DNA of 64,000 bases, taken from Larix kaempferi (Eukaryota; Streptophyta; Pinopsida; Pinales; Pinaceae). The position numbers and the translations under genes were made by a program. How positions within the stretch are numbered: the stretch's first letter is position 1; every line of letters starts with the position of its first letter. Under the pieces are notes generated by a model. It was not told the origin of the DNA. It saw only the letters and a list, made by a program, of their open reading frames with translations, and made no database searches. The DNA lies in contig BSBM01000096.1 of NCBI GenBank assembly GCA_027924585.1, forward strand, positions 3,534,001 to 3,598,000, given 5' to 3'. Of the stretch, positions 47,486-59,017 are shown piece after piece.

Positions 47486-47672
47486 AAATAATGGAGCACT
47501 ATTCAGTTATGTAGTTAAATCTCTTGCTATTATTTAGGATGCAGATCTTATTTTCTTGTTGTTTGTTGTAACCTCCTAAACAGATTGGATCCCTATATTA
47601 TGTTGTAATTTGGTCTTGATTAAACAATAGATTGCGTGAGCGTAGCCTCACTTGTGAGCCATCTTGGGCTTA
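47480..47672 (+). repeat. 3' LTR (short copia)
   Basis: About 193 bp, homologous to 42932-43081 with an additional 44 bp near its start. It lies directly after the AAGAGAGGG purine tract. Confidence 0.75.
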
Positions 47673-49458
47673 TTAAATTAACCACATTACAAGGAAATTT
47701 TAAAACATTGACTTAATGAGCATTGAAAATAGGATTTCCAGAGGCGGAGAACAGCTCCTTATGAGTGCCTCTCACCACGTGAAAACATTAAGGCCACTGT
47801 AAAATTTCTGAACAAACAGATTTTCAGCATGCATTCTGACCACCAGAAATGTATGCGATATAAATCATTGCAATTTATTTATTGTTAACATGGTTCGCAT
47901 TTGTTTTATGGTCCTCCCATGGTTCACATTTGTTTTATGGTCCTCCCACTTCATCCTATTCTTTCAATTTTCAAAATTCTATACAAAACCTCAAAGATAT
48001 ATATACATCCACAATATTGAACACAAGAGTTTTTTGTAGGGGAGGGATTCGGTGAACAGAACCACATGTGGACATAGAAATTGTTCCATAGACATCCAAA
48101 AGTGGAGCATACAGAGTTATATAAATATTTTTATACTAACCAAAATATATACAAAAGTGACCCTGACGACTTATGGGCCCACTAGAGTCCATTAATAGCA
48201 TAATTATGTAAGCCTTAATCATAACTGACAAAAGAACTTTACAAGCATTCATGTCCCTGCCAAATCCCACACTGTTCTCACATTACAGTAGATCAAGATC
48301 CTTAAATCAACCTGCAGTGAACTGAGCACATGTGCATGCACTCCATCAACTGAACCCCAACGAATGACATATGCAACCAAGGGAATTCCACTAGCAGTCT
48401 CCACATATCCCATCAAACATCCACAATTAAACCATCTCCATAGTCTCACCTGCACAATAAAAGTCAATTTGAATGTCAGCTTCTCCTGCTATGATTTTTA
48501 ACCACCAAGCCCTCCCAATGCAATTAATGGTGACCAAACACCTAAATACATCAAATCTCCCATTTAACTCATGGAAGGCAACCATTAATCACAACAAACG
48601 CATGCATAATCTGTTTGAAAGGACAAATATCAACAAATGCATTCTCATTAAACACATCTAATCATCCATTAAACCATGTCAAAGAACAAGGATCAACTAA
48701 GACATCTTCACAGCCAAAACAATCTAGTGCACTCACTCATAAATTCGAATTTGCAATCCATGCCAATGCCACAGCCCAATCAAATCAACCGGAACTATCT
48801 ATAAAGGAGCAAGAATCATATTGCATCTTACTTGTTGTATATCAAATAATTTGAGCTACTCAACAGTGCTGCCAATAGTGTTCCAACCATAAAATATATA
48901 TATCAACCACTCGAGGTAAGTAACTATGATGTTTTATGCATGTTTCCTGTATTGTTCAATTTGCTAAGATGAGTGGTGTGCAATTCAGGTTACATCTAAA
49001 TCTATGACATAAAATAAGATATGGCTGCTAAACCCACATGTTAGCTACAGATTTTACTTGTTTATGTTTTCCTATGCGTTTTCTTTAGACTTCATGTTTC
49101 ATGTTCCAGTATATGTTTCCCCTCCATGTTATCAAACTATGTTTCCTGGTCATGTTCTGCCTATATGTATCATTATGCCCAAAACATCAAACTATGCATA
49201 TAATCAAAACATGAAATTACTCCACCCAATCTAGAAGTGGTTGCAATGCCAATGGTTCGAACGCCTACAACAAACCATGGAAACAAGACCAAGTCTGTAT
49301 CTTAGAAAATATAACATCCATTATGAGATTAACAAGACCAGAGCCAAAATATAGAATCCATTATGTTGTTGTTCAGACAACAAATCATTCAATCTAGAAC
49401 ATCTTAGAAAATGCACTCTGTAATTTGTATTGTTGTGTGCAGGTTTATTGTCGTCGTG
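47673..49458. other. Unassigned, left flank of the pogo-like gene
   Basis: A 31-bp near duplication (GGTTC(G/A)CATTTGTTTTATGGTCCTCCCA) lies at about 47890-47948. On the minus strand 48448-48311 is an open exon-like stretch bounded by TTTATTGTGCAG and CTGCAG/GTTGAT (residues such as GYVETASGIPLVAYVIRWGS); I cannot assign it. 48.9-49.2 kb is rich in CATGTTTCC words. An acceptor TGTGTGCAG lies just before the pogo start codon. Confidence 0.3.
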
Positions 49459-52101
49459 ATGAGAGGGCGTGCATCTGCCCGTACAAGGTCTTTGAAGAGG
49501 CATGTTACCAGAGGTGTAGTGTTAAAATGCACTTCATCGGATGAAGAATCACAACAGCAGGATGGTAACAACATCACTCGCACTAACAATGGATATCATA
49601 ATGACTTACCCCAGGTAGATGATAACAACAACCCTTCTTGTATGCCTGGATATCCTAGTGAGACCGAGGTTGTTCCTACTGCTCCCCAACCAACCATATT
49701 GCAAGTTGCAAGTGCAACCAAGAAGATCAGTGCTATAAGAGGGTGGACAGAACAGGATATGCTCACTGTAATTGATGATGTAGAATTCCATGGATATTAT
49801 GTTCGAGCAGCCGCCAAAAAACATGGTATTGACACCACTTCACTACACTAGTGGATAAATGGCATGACTCATACAAAGTGAAAAGGGCCCCTTACGATGA
49901 TGACTGCAGAAGAGGAGGAGGAGGTTGTTTTTTGGTGCAAGGAGATGGCTCAGTTAGGACATGGGCTAGAATTGATACAACTTGAATCCATTGTTGCTCA
50001 AATCTGCCAAGGTAGGCCAAATCCATTCAAAGATGGATTTCTGGGAAAATATTGGTGGGCAGGGTTTAAAAAGAGGTATCCAGAGCTTGTGTTGAGAACA
50101 ACAGAAGGCCTCAATATAGAAAGGACTATAAATCTACATCCCACAGTTGTGTCAAGGTTCTATGACACATTATAAGTTGTATATGAGAAACATGACTAAA
50201 GGCCAAACCATGTATGGAACTATGACAAAACTGGTTTACAAGCAGGGAGTAACTGTGGCATGTGGGTAATTGCCAAGAGACGGAGCATAAATGTGCCAAA
50301 AATACTTCCCAAGGGCAAGGAGTGGATAACCATTATGTGTTGTGTAAGTGCAATCGATGCATCAATTCCATGGTTCTATTTGTTCAAGGGTAAGAGTCAA
50401 CTAAAAAACTATATCCATAATTGTGAACCAAGGGCATGCATGGCTGCACATCCCCATGCATGGATGACCAAAGAGTTGTTTATGAACTAGATTTATCACT
50501 TTGCATCATCTGTCCCCGGTGGCGTATCACCTGAAAAAAATACACTTATTGATTTTTGATGGTCATGGTAGCCACATAGCTATACAAACCATCGAGGAGG
50601 CAAATAGACTGGGCATTGACTTGTTAACTTTGCCTACACATACTACTCACAGGCTGCAACCTCTTGATGTTAGTGTGTTTGGGCCTTTCAAGAATTACTT
50701 CAAATCTGAGAGAGCAGCATGGATGGCAAAGAACCCTGGGATAGAGGTGAAAAGGTTTGAATTAGCCGAACTTAGAAGCAAAGCATGCACTCACCCCAAC
50801 GAATATCAAGGCAGGTTTTAAGCGGACTGGAATCTGGCCACTAAATCAAGATGCTCTTATCCATGATACTGGGTGCAGCGATGCATTTGATTTAAATGAA
50901 TAGGAAGTTGTAGACGTTGTAGACAACATATTATCCCTATCCCAAAGAGATAGTGTGCCATTGGGTGACAACAATGAGCAGGTCAGTGCCACTCAATATG
51001 ACCATGAACCAGATGAAGAGAACATGGGAGTTTTTGGGTCAAATGAAGTTCACATAACATCTGTAGAGAATATAACTAATTACCATGCTGAGGAGAACAC
51101 GGTTGTATGTGTCTTAAAAGAAGGAAGAACCAAGGATCAATTGACAATGCCAAGCCAAGTTGAGCGACCTAAGTGGTTGGCAGATGCCACGATGAATATG
51201 AAAAGAAATGTCCTATCCAACACCAATGATCAAAGCCTAAACATGCCTTCTCAACCAGCACTCATAAACAATGAACATGTCCATTACTACGTGGATTGTG
51301 GAGATGAAGAGGAACACCTTGTGGAGACCGTAGGGAAAGAGCGATAAGACATTGGAAATGAAACACCAGCCCTAGTTGATCCTCCAACTAACACACTAGT
51401 ACTGGGCCAATTCCTAAAGCTACCAATGGAGAGAATCCAAGGACGTTGATCAACAGGAACACCAGATTATCTTCGACTAGGAAGGAGTTCACAGCTTCTC
51501 ACTTCAAATGACTACATGAACCTACTGGTAGAGGCAAAACAAAAGAAGAGGGTTATGGAGGCTATAAAACAGAAGAAGAGAGACAAGGCAAAGGAGAAGA
51601 AGAATGGCAAGGATTGTTACAATAGAGTATAGAAGACAAGAAAGGCTTCAAAGAGTGGCATGGAAGCGAGAAAAAAGAGCACCAAAAACAGATTGCAAGG
51701 CATGAAAGGGAACAACTAAAGGCACAAGAGAGTCTTCAAAGTGAAGGAGGCAGGATCATGGCCAATGCATTAGATCCACTTGCAGACAATCCATGACTCT
51801 TCCAAGACCTCATAAACATCTAACTCCCTCAATACCATCTACTGGGTGTACCTCCTCCACTAATTCCTACAAGCGCAAGGCCCTATGAGCCAAATGCCAG
51901 TGCAACACCTCCAGTCAATACATAGGTGTTTAACACAAGTCATAACTATGGTTATTCAATGCCCCCTTGGCTGCAATGTGGAAACTGGCCTCATCCTAGT
52001 ATGGGCAACTCAAACCAATCTGTTCAAGCCATCTTTGGCAGCTCAACATGTTTAGGCAATGCATACTTGGTTGAGGGAAATGCAACAAGCTCAAGGGTTT
52101 A
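49459..52101 (+). pseudogene. pogo/Tigger-like DDE transposase, degenerate
   Basis: The frame starts at ATG 49459 (MRGRASARTRSLKRHV). Residues 95-131 form a psq-type helix-turn-helix (RGWTEQDMLTVIDDVEFHGY, then VRAAAKKHGI). A CENP-B/Tc5-type helix-turn-helix follows at 49990-50160 (GFLGKYWWAGFKKRYPEL). The catalytic part has NYDKTGL (about 50220), FDGHGSH (about 50560) and LQPLDVSVFG (about 50660), with 35 residues between the second and third Asp. GFKRTGIWPLNQDA follows after a frameshift near 50810. In-frame stops lie at 49849, 49879, 50173, 50200 and 50488, and a one-base change in the A-run at 50534-50540 shifts the frame. An acidic, then Lys-rich (KQKKRDKAKEKKN) C-terminal part can be followed to about 52101. 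Such proteins cut and paste DNA at TA targets. The ends of the element were not found. Confidence 0.85.
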
Positions 52102-52842
52102 GTCAATGTAGACACTCCATCTTGTCGGCGATAGAGATATCATATACGTAGCCTCACCACATGGAATGTGGATTTTGTTACAGAGGAATTTTGTGGATGT
52201 TTATCTAATCATGTATTTAATCACTTTTCTCTCATCATGTCTTTGTAAAAATCTCTTGGAAGCCTTGTCTAAGAATCCTCTCATCTAAGTCCTAGAGAGA
52301 TCGATTTTTGTTTAACTAGTTTTCTCTATCATTGAAGACAAGGTGTCTATGTAGTGATAATGTAAATGCGGAAATGGTTATCTGATAATGGGCACCCAAT
52401 ACTTTTTGGAATGTGAAAGGAAATATTACTTTGGCAAGCAAACAAATAGTACAACAATGTGTTGCAACAAGTGGCTTGTTTGGGGAAATGTGTGTCTTTG
52501 AAAAAAATATGTTGCAAATTGACAATCTTTTGTAAAAATCCTCTCACATAAGTTCTAGAGAAGTCAATTTTTGTTTAATCAGTTTTCACTATCAACGAAG
52601 ACAATGTATCTATGTACGGCTAACATAGTTGCACCATCAAGGAACCTTTTGGAATGTACAAGGAACATTTGTTATAGCAAAACCAACAAATAATACAACA
52701 AATTGTTGCAACAAGTGGTATGTTTGGTGACTTGCTTGTCTTTCCAAAAAACAGTTGCAACTTGGTATTCTTATGGAAAAACCCTCTCGTGACCCTCTCA
52801 CATTGGTTCTAGATAGCTCAAATTTGTTTTACATTGTTCACA
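52102..52842. repeat. Direct repeats of about 250-265 bp downstream of the pogo gene
   Basis: AATCCTCTCA(T/C)(C/A)TAAGT(C/T)CTAGAGA at 52273 recurs at 52537, with the following GTTGCAACAAGTGG and CTTTTTGGAATGT words, and a third diverged copy begins at 52790. The third copy is cut off at 52842, where the inverted-arm element starts. Confidence 0.75.
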
Positions 52843-55800
52843 TTTCCACCTATACAAGCCACGTTGAGGGCATGTTGGCACTCCATATACCACCACATGC
52901 AAGTGACACGCATGCCCTACCATGCAACACTTTATTGCACTTTAAATGACCACATCTACCACCTTTTTCACCCTTTCTCCCGCCGTCTGTCTAAACTCTC
53001 GTTCATTCTTGTATGGGCTGGTTGGATATACTGCTACGGTTCTTATCTAATAAATAACATAAGGATATGATATCCTATGTCAACTAATTCATATCTAATG
53101 GTAGATATCTAAGAGGCAAGTCCAGCATCGCTTTGCAAATCTCTTAATCAACACTATCATACATTCCTTCAACCCACTATGGTTTTCACATATCATCCAC
53201 AACCCTTCCTTAAACCTAATACAATTGGCATACATGGTATATAAATTTCCCCTTTGTGACTTGTTGTTGCAGTTAAAACCGTCAAAGATGTTTACAATGC
53301 AAGTTCACTTGCCATGTTTTCAAAAACCAATCTAAAAACTACTATCGACGGTAAGAGAGGTGGATAAAATGTCCTTCTCCACAAGTGGTATCCAGGATTC
53401 TTCCCTTTGTCACAAGTTTGCTGCAACTTTCACCTATGGAAGAAGAGCACTATTTGATTAAACCTATGCACTATCAACCCATATCCCAAATATAGGTTCC
53501 TAAACCATACCCAAAACAATTGCTCCGCAGTAATACAAAATCAGTCACATTCACAAGGTTTGGAATAACCATGTCATCTAGAGCTTCTACCTTTGGTTCG
53601 TTTATCCCTATAGTGCCAAAAATACAACATTTCATTAGTACCCACAATGGAACTCATTTGAATTGGGAGTACGATGAATCCATTACCATGCTAGTAATGC
53701 CTAGATTCTGAAAAGACCAAATAAAAGAATTCACTCCACACACTTTAACAGTCCCAAAGAACATAATGTTCTACACAATTCGTTGTAGCAGTGCAAGAAT
53801 TTCTAAATGTTGAAAAATACCTTAAACCATCTTATCAACATGGCCATGGAATGGACAATACTCAACTAGTCCGCAATGGATTGGTTCTCGCATTATTATA
53901 GGTTTACATGTAAGGGTTCTCAGGGTATCACAAACCCAGAGAGAAACAACCATAATAGGTTGCAAATTCCCAAAAAAACACAATTTATTCTCCATTTTAC
54001 CATCAACCCTAGAGAGAACCAACCAGAATAGGAATGCATGCAAATTCCAAACAAAAAAAACAATTTACTCTCCATTTAACCATCTAACAGTCTTGGAGGA
54101 AGGCCAAATCCAATGCACATGCACAGAAAATTGAATGATTTTTCCATTTAACCATTATATAGTGACTGAGGAGAGTAGCAAAATAAAAAATTATCGAATT
54201 AACCACACCAACAATTCGTTGCATGAGAACCGAACCAGAGAGCGAATTCACACCCTTAACACACCATTCACAGCCAAACACGACACCATTTTTACCAAAC
54301 CATTAACCAACATTAAACAACATTGCCATTGAATAGGACAATGCTCAACAGGTCAAACTGTAGGGGTTCTAAAAGTGTTATAGGTTCTAATGTAAGGGTT
54401 CTTAGGGTATTAAAACCCCGTAGAGAACCAACCACAATAGGAATGCATGCAAATTCCAAAAAAAAACACACCATTTATTTTCCATTTAACCATCGCACAC
54501 TCTCGGAGGAAGGCCGACACAAACTCACATGCACAGATAATTGAATAGTTATTTTACATTTAACCATTATACAGTGACCGGGGAGAGCAACAAATCAAGT
54601 ATTCACTGAAACAACCACCATCGATTCTTTTGCATGCGAATCGAACCAGAGAGTGAATTCACAACATTAACACACCATTCACAGCCAGATACAACACCAG
54701 TTTTTCTAAACCATTAACCAACATAAAACAAAAAAAAAAAATTCGTTGAATTAACCACATACACAATTCGCTGCATGAGAACCGAACCAACATTTCCATG
54801 GAATACGAAAATACAAGTCTGCATGCGGGGTTTCTCAAGGTGTTACAAGTTCACATGTAAGGGTTCACATGGTATTGCAACCCCAAAGAGAACCATAAGC
54901 AATACGAATGCATGCAAATTCAACAAACTTACCCATTTAACCATTACACAAAATTACAAATTCCACATAATTACACTAAATTACAAATTTAACCATTGAA
55001 CAGTCTCCATGGAAGGCCAAGTCAAACGCACAATTTCGAAGGAAGGCCAAATCAAATGCAAAAGTTCAACATTTTTCCATTTAACTATTATATGGTGTCC
55101 AAGGAGATCAAAAAAACATAACTTAACTGAAATAACCACAAGAACAATTCACTGCATGAGAACCGAACCAAATAGCCAGATACAACACCATTAATACCAT
55201 AATAGAGTAATAAAACACCATTTTTTCATTAATAGAGGTCGAGACAAATCCATTATCACAAACATAGCAGAACCAACAACCCAAAACTATACAAACAGAT
55301 AAAAACCCCTTCAACCATTAAAATTTACAAACAGAGCAAAACCATAACCCTGAACCAAATCCACAACGCACAGAGCAACCAAGGCCATCCACAAAATCCA
55401 CCATGAGAGTTAATGCGTTGAAAAACACAAAGGAGAAGCTGGTAGGAGTCGAGGTCCTACTAGAAAAAACACGAACAATGCTGCAACCACCTCGGTCTCC
55501 ATCCGTGTAGCTCCACACACATCCATGCACCTCCAACACGACTTGCACAGACGAAGGGGAAGTAAACAACCAAGCCATGGTGCAAAAAATAAAAAATAAC
55601 GCATAAGAGTCTAAGGTTACCTCGACCAACGTGTTCAGTAGATGGTGGCCCACAGCAGAGTCAGTCTTGAGCAACTAAACCAGACACAACATCCCACCGA
55701 ACCGAATTTGCGCAACCCTAAACCAGTAAAGGAACCCACACTGCCATGCAAAGCACCCACACGACGTCACGACCAACCAACAGAAAACCACTATGGAAAC

Positions 55801-56097
55801 AACACAGAACAACCTCAACAACCAACACGCATCTGCATTCACACCACGCGTAACAACTACAGGATCTTGGTCGGGGGAGTTGTAGGGACCAGGCGCACCA
55901 CCATCGCAATGGGAAAATGGTCACACACCAGCCCTAGATAAGAATGAACATGAGTTTGGACCAACGACGGGAGAAAGGGTAAAAAAGGTGGTAGAAGCGA
56001 TCAATTAAAGTGTTGCATGGTAGGGCATGTGTGGCACTGCCAAGCTGTGGTCTTTGGAGTGCCAACGTGCCCTCCACATGTCTCGTACAGGTGGAAA
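52843..56097. mobile_element. 3.3-kb element with long inverted arms (MULE-like, non-autonomous)
   Basis: 52843-53023 and 55926-56097 are inverted repeats of each other: TTTCCACCT(A/G)TAC, GAGGGCA(T/C)GTTGGCACTCCA, GCCCTACCATGCAACACTTT and CCCTTTCTCCCG pair along the arms. The left homology edge coincides with the break of the 250-bp direct repeat, which supports insertion. Arms of 170-180 bp without coding capacity between them recall non-autonomous Mutator-like elements, but I could not identify the expected 9-bp duplication, so the class is inference. A large inverted duplication is the alternative. Frames at 55318-55941 within it are not conserved proteins. Confidence 0.6.
53841..55210. 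repeat. Tandem array of about 475-bp units, three copies
   Basis: Copies start near 53841, 54323 and 54793 (spacing 482 and 470). Each has CCATGGAAT or CCATTGAAT, then CATGTAAGGGTTC(T/A)CA(G)GG, GAATGCATGCAAATTC, CATTTAACCATTA and CATGAGAACCGAACCA in the same order. It fills most of the interior of the inverted-arm element. Confidence 0.85.
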
Positions 56098-57509
56098 AGG
56101 GGAGGGCAGACCACGACTGGCGTCCCTCCCCTATATATACATCTTGTCAGGTTAAATATCTCCCTAGATGTACTAGGTTAAAATATCGTTTAATAAATGT
56201 ATATGACTCCTAGAATAAAATTTGAGCTTCCCCGATGCTAGGGTACAATATTCTTATCGTCTATCTTTCAGCTGTGTAGTGATTGAAACTATGGATTTGT
56301 GCGATGTAGGGATCTCTTAATGTTTTTCTAATCCCAGGTTATAAACTCTAGTTAACCAAAGTGTTATGTGAAATATATGACAATGACTATACAACATAAT
56401 TTAGGAGTACACGAATATATGATTGTTATCCTCATAACGGACGTAGATATTTATTATCAAGTAGGCGGCCAATATTTATGATTTGATTAGAAGTAAGAAA
56501 TCTTAGGTGACGAAAATTGTTACATTTGTTAGGGTGTTATATCTCTATTAAACTAGCACAATCACTTAATTTGTGGTTGATGAACACCGATAGTCAAAAG
56601 TGAAGTGTCACTAACAAGTTAATTGCCATGAACAAGTTATTTGTTACTTGTTCCCCATTGTCTACAACGAACAACCCGTTATCCATGCATCAACTACTTG
56701 ATATTTTTCATATTCTTTTTTTATAATTGTTTATTTCGAATTTGAAACGACTACCATAAAATCAATCTGGACAATACACTTGTCTCATCCTCGTGCAATC
56801 TTAGAAAAGCATAAATGCTAGTCCACCCCAAATTATAAGATATAAACACCTATCAATATAATTATTATTATATGACTTATTTAAATTTGAAATTTAATTT
56901 ATTAATAGATTTTAAAAATTACAATAAAGTGAAATTTGATATGAAAATGTTATATTATATAAAATTAAAATAAAATAAAAATTGGTTGAAATGAAAAAAA
57001 AAACGTTTTATTTTATACTTAAAAGCATTTTAATGAAATATATGGTTAAAATATGTTGATTATATATATATAGTCATATAGTTATTTAAATTAAGTAATT
57101 CCTTTTAATTTAAACTTTATTAAGTGAGTAATTGTTTCTTGCATTTAAAAGTTTCTCTTGTTTAGCTAAAGTGACATTGAAGGTCTTTTCTCTTAAATAG
57201 CCATTAAAATTTTTGATGTATTTTTAGCTTACTTCTCAAGATTAACCCCATACCTTTACATTTTTCCTAATATGTTAAATGTCTCTCTTTGCTTCATGGT
57301 TTTAGGGTCATAGAACTATTTCAATCACTTCACACAACCCTGTTTATACACCAATTTGGGACTAAAAAAATAAATGAAACATAACCATTATATCATTTAA
57401 GCAAATTTATCTAATTTATTAATTAGATCATATATTTATAAAATTTTATGGTAGGGACTAGTTATTTTGCTGCTATTTTTCTTGTTTGTATGTATGTAGC
57501 CGTAGATAT
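56098..57509. other. No supported gene
   Basis: A TATATATA run at 56134 and AT-rich sequence with no recognisable motif or conserved frame. Low-complexity TA runs also occur at about 57061-57072. Confidence 0.4.
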
Positions 57510-57970
57510 TGTTGGATTTTTATAATATAGCAGTAAAATTTCAATTATTTGCAGTGGAAACAAATAAATATCATTGAAAGAACAACCATGCACAGAAACA
57601 AAGAGACACAAAAATTTTATCTTGGAAAAACCCAACCAACCTTTCTTATTCAGAGATTCAAAATACAAGTACATCAGATATAAGAAGAAGATAAACCCAA
57701 AGAAAGCAACCCCAGATAAGAGTCTTCTTCCAACTTTTGTCTTTCTCTATCCTGTGCACTTCACTGGCTGAATTGAGCGAACTTGCTTGAGTGTGTTCAA
57801 ATGAGGAGGGCATCACTCTTATTTATATTGATATGTGGCTGAATTTAAAACTTTGGGGCAACTTGCTAATCTTTCTGGGTCGACTTATCTTAGAATAATA
57901 ATATTTATTTATTGTTTTCTTCTGGGCCAACTTGCTTGTGAGGATACCTCACTAAGGTACACCATCAACA
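57510..57970 (-). repeat. Copia-type 3' LTR (minus strand)
   Basis: 461 bp reading TGTTGATGG...ATCCAACA on the minus strand, preceded there by the purine-rich CTAAGAGGGAGTG (57971-57985). This is the purine tract and 3' LTR arrangement of plant copia elements. The 5' LTR is not in the window. The interior next to it carries minisatellites rather than RNase H, so the parent was non-autonomous or rearranged. Confidence 0.6.
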
Positions 57971-58060
57971 CTCCCTCTTAGGTAGGGAGCTATCATCATG
58001 CTAGAACACATCTGGATATCATCTTAGTATCACGACTTGTCTCGAACATCTCATCATCAT

Positions 58061-58520
58061 AAGAAAGGTCTTCCAACACAATTCAATCCATCAAGAAGTG
58101 GCATACTCAATTCAATCCATCGATGAGTACAAATCAGATCAATTCAATCTATCGAGGAACATAGACATTCCAAGACACAAGGGTTGCTAGGCACCAACCC
58201 ATAGACTACAACACAACTCAGTCCATCAAGAAGTGTCATACTCAACTCAGTCCATCAATGGGTATAAATCAGCTCAACTCGGTCCATCAAGGAGCATAAT
58301 ATCACATGGTAACTCAACTCAGTCCATCAAGGAGTGCACTCATGTAAATCATGCATCTCATGGTAACTCAACTCAACGAGGAGTGCGCCCATGCATCTCA
58401 TGGTAACTCAACTTAGCGAGGACTCCGCCCATGCATCTCATGGTAACTCAACTTAGTGAGGAGTGAGCCCATGCATCTCATGGTAACTCAACTCAGTGAG
58501 GAGTGTACCCATGCACAACA
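58061..58520. repeat. Minisatellite: 40-bp units and related CAACTCAGTCCATCAAG repeats
   Basis: GCCCATGCATCTCATGGTAA starts at 58387, 58427 and 58467 (period 40) with a diverged copy before and a partial one after. At 58080-58330 the words CAA(C/T)TCA(G/A)TCCATCAAG(A/G)AGTG recur about eight times with variable spacing. Confidence 0.88.
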
Positions 58521-59017
58521 TATCAGTCCGTCGATATGTCCACAACATAGATCTCTCCCTCACATGGAGAGTTCCACCATTCTCCCTGTCTCAAGGAGAA
58601 CACTCCCTCTCAATGAGGGAGGTATTCTTCTTGCTCGTTCTGCCCAAACACATATTGGATTTCTTCAAAGGCTTCACGCCATGACTTGTATTCAACAAAT
58701 CATCTCAAGGAAAGGTTGATGGTTTCAAGGTATCTTAGCTAAGTCTCATGGATAAATCCATGCACTTGCATGAGTGCGTGAGCATCTAGGGGCTATTATC
58801 CTCACCCCATCACAAAGTATCCGAGAGAAGGCACTGCCCCGCTTCGAGCATTCACCTCTAGGAAAGTCACATGGTTAATACTGAGGGAATGCCCGATGCC
58901 ACAACACTACTCATCATGCAAGGACCAATCTCCCCACCCCATCACACGGTGTCTAGGAGAAGATACAGCCTTTCCTCCGGGCCATTCACCCCTAGCCAAA
59001 TACTAGGGGAACACCTA
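58521..59017. other. Interior of the copia-type remnant, non-coding
   Basis: GC-richer sequence with a loose repeat (CCCCA(C)CCCATCACA, GAGAAG at about 58803-58840 and 58927-58960). No protein homology is recognised. It probably belongs with the LTR at 57510-57970. Confidence 0.3.

Larger units (their letters stand above)
42932..47672 (+). mobile_element. Ty1/copia retrotransposon with short LTRs, decayed
   Basis: Short terminal repeats (about 42932-43081 and 47480-47672) flank a plus-strand copia polyprotein. The left LTR lacks about 44 bp that the right one has (after ATGGAGCACT). The usual TG start is missing; both repeats begin ACTTAGAAATAATGG. The homology ends at GG(C/G)CTTA, about 30 bp before the primer site, so the exact LTR 3' edge is uncertain. 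The purine tract is at 47467-47479. No target duplication could be fixed. The two LTRs are otherwise very similar, so this is younger than the minus-strand copia. Confidence 0.85.

Noticed and set aside
54775-55941. Several frames of 60-118 codons on both strands
   Set aside because: They lie in the 475-bp array and the right arm region, differ between repeat units and show no conserved domain.
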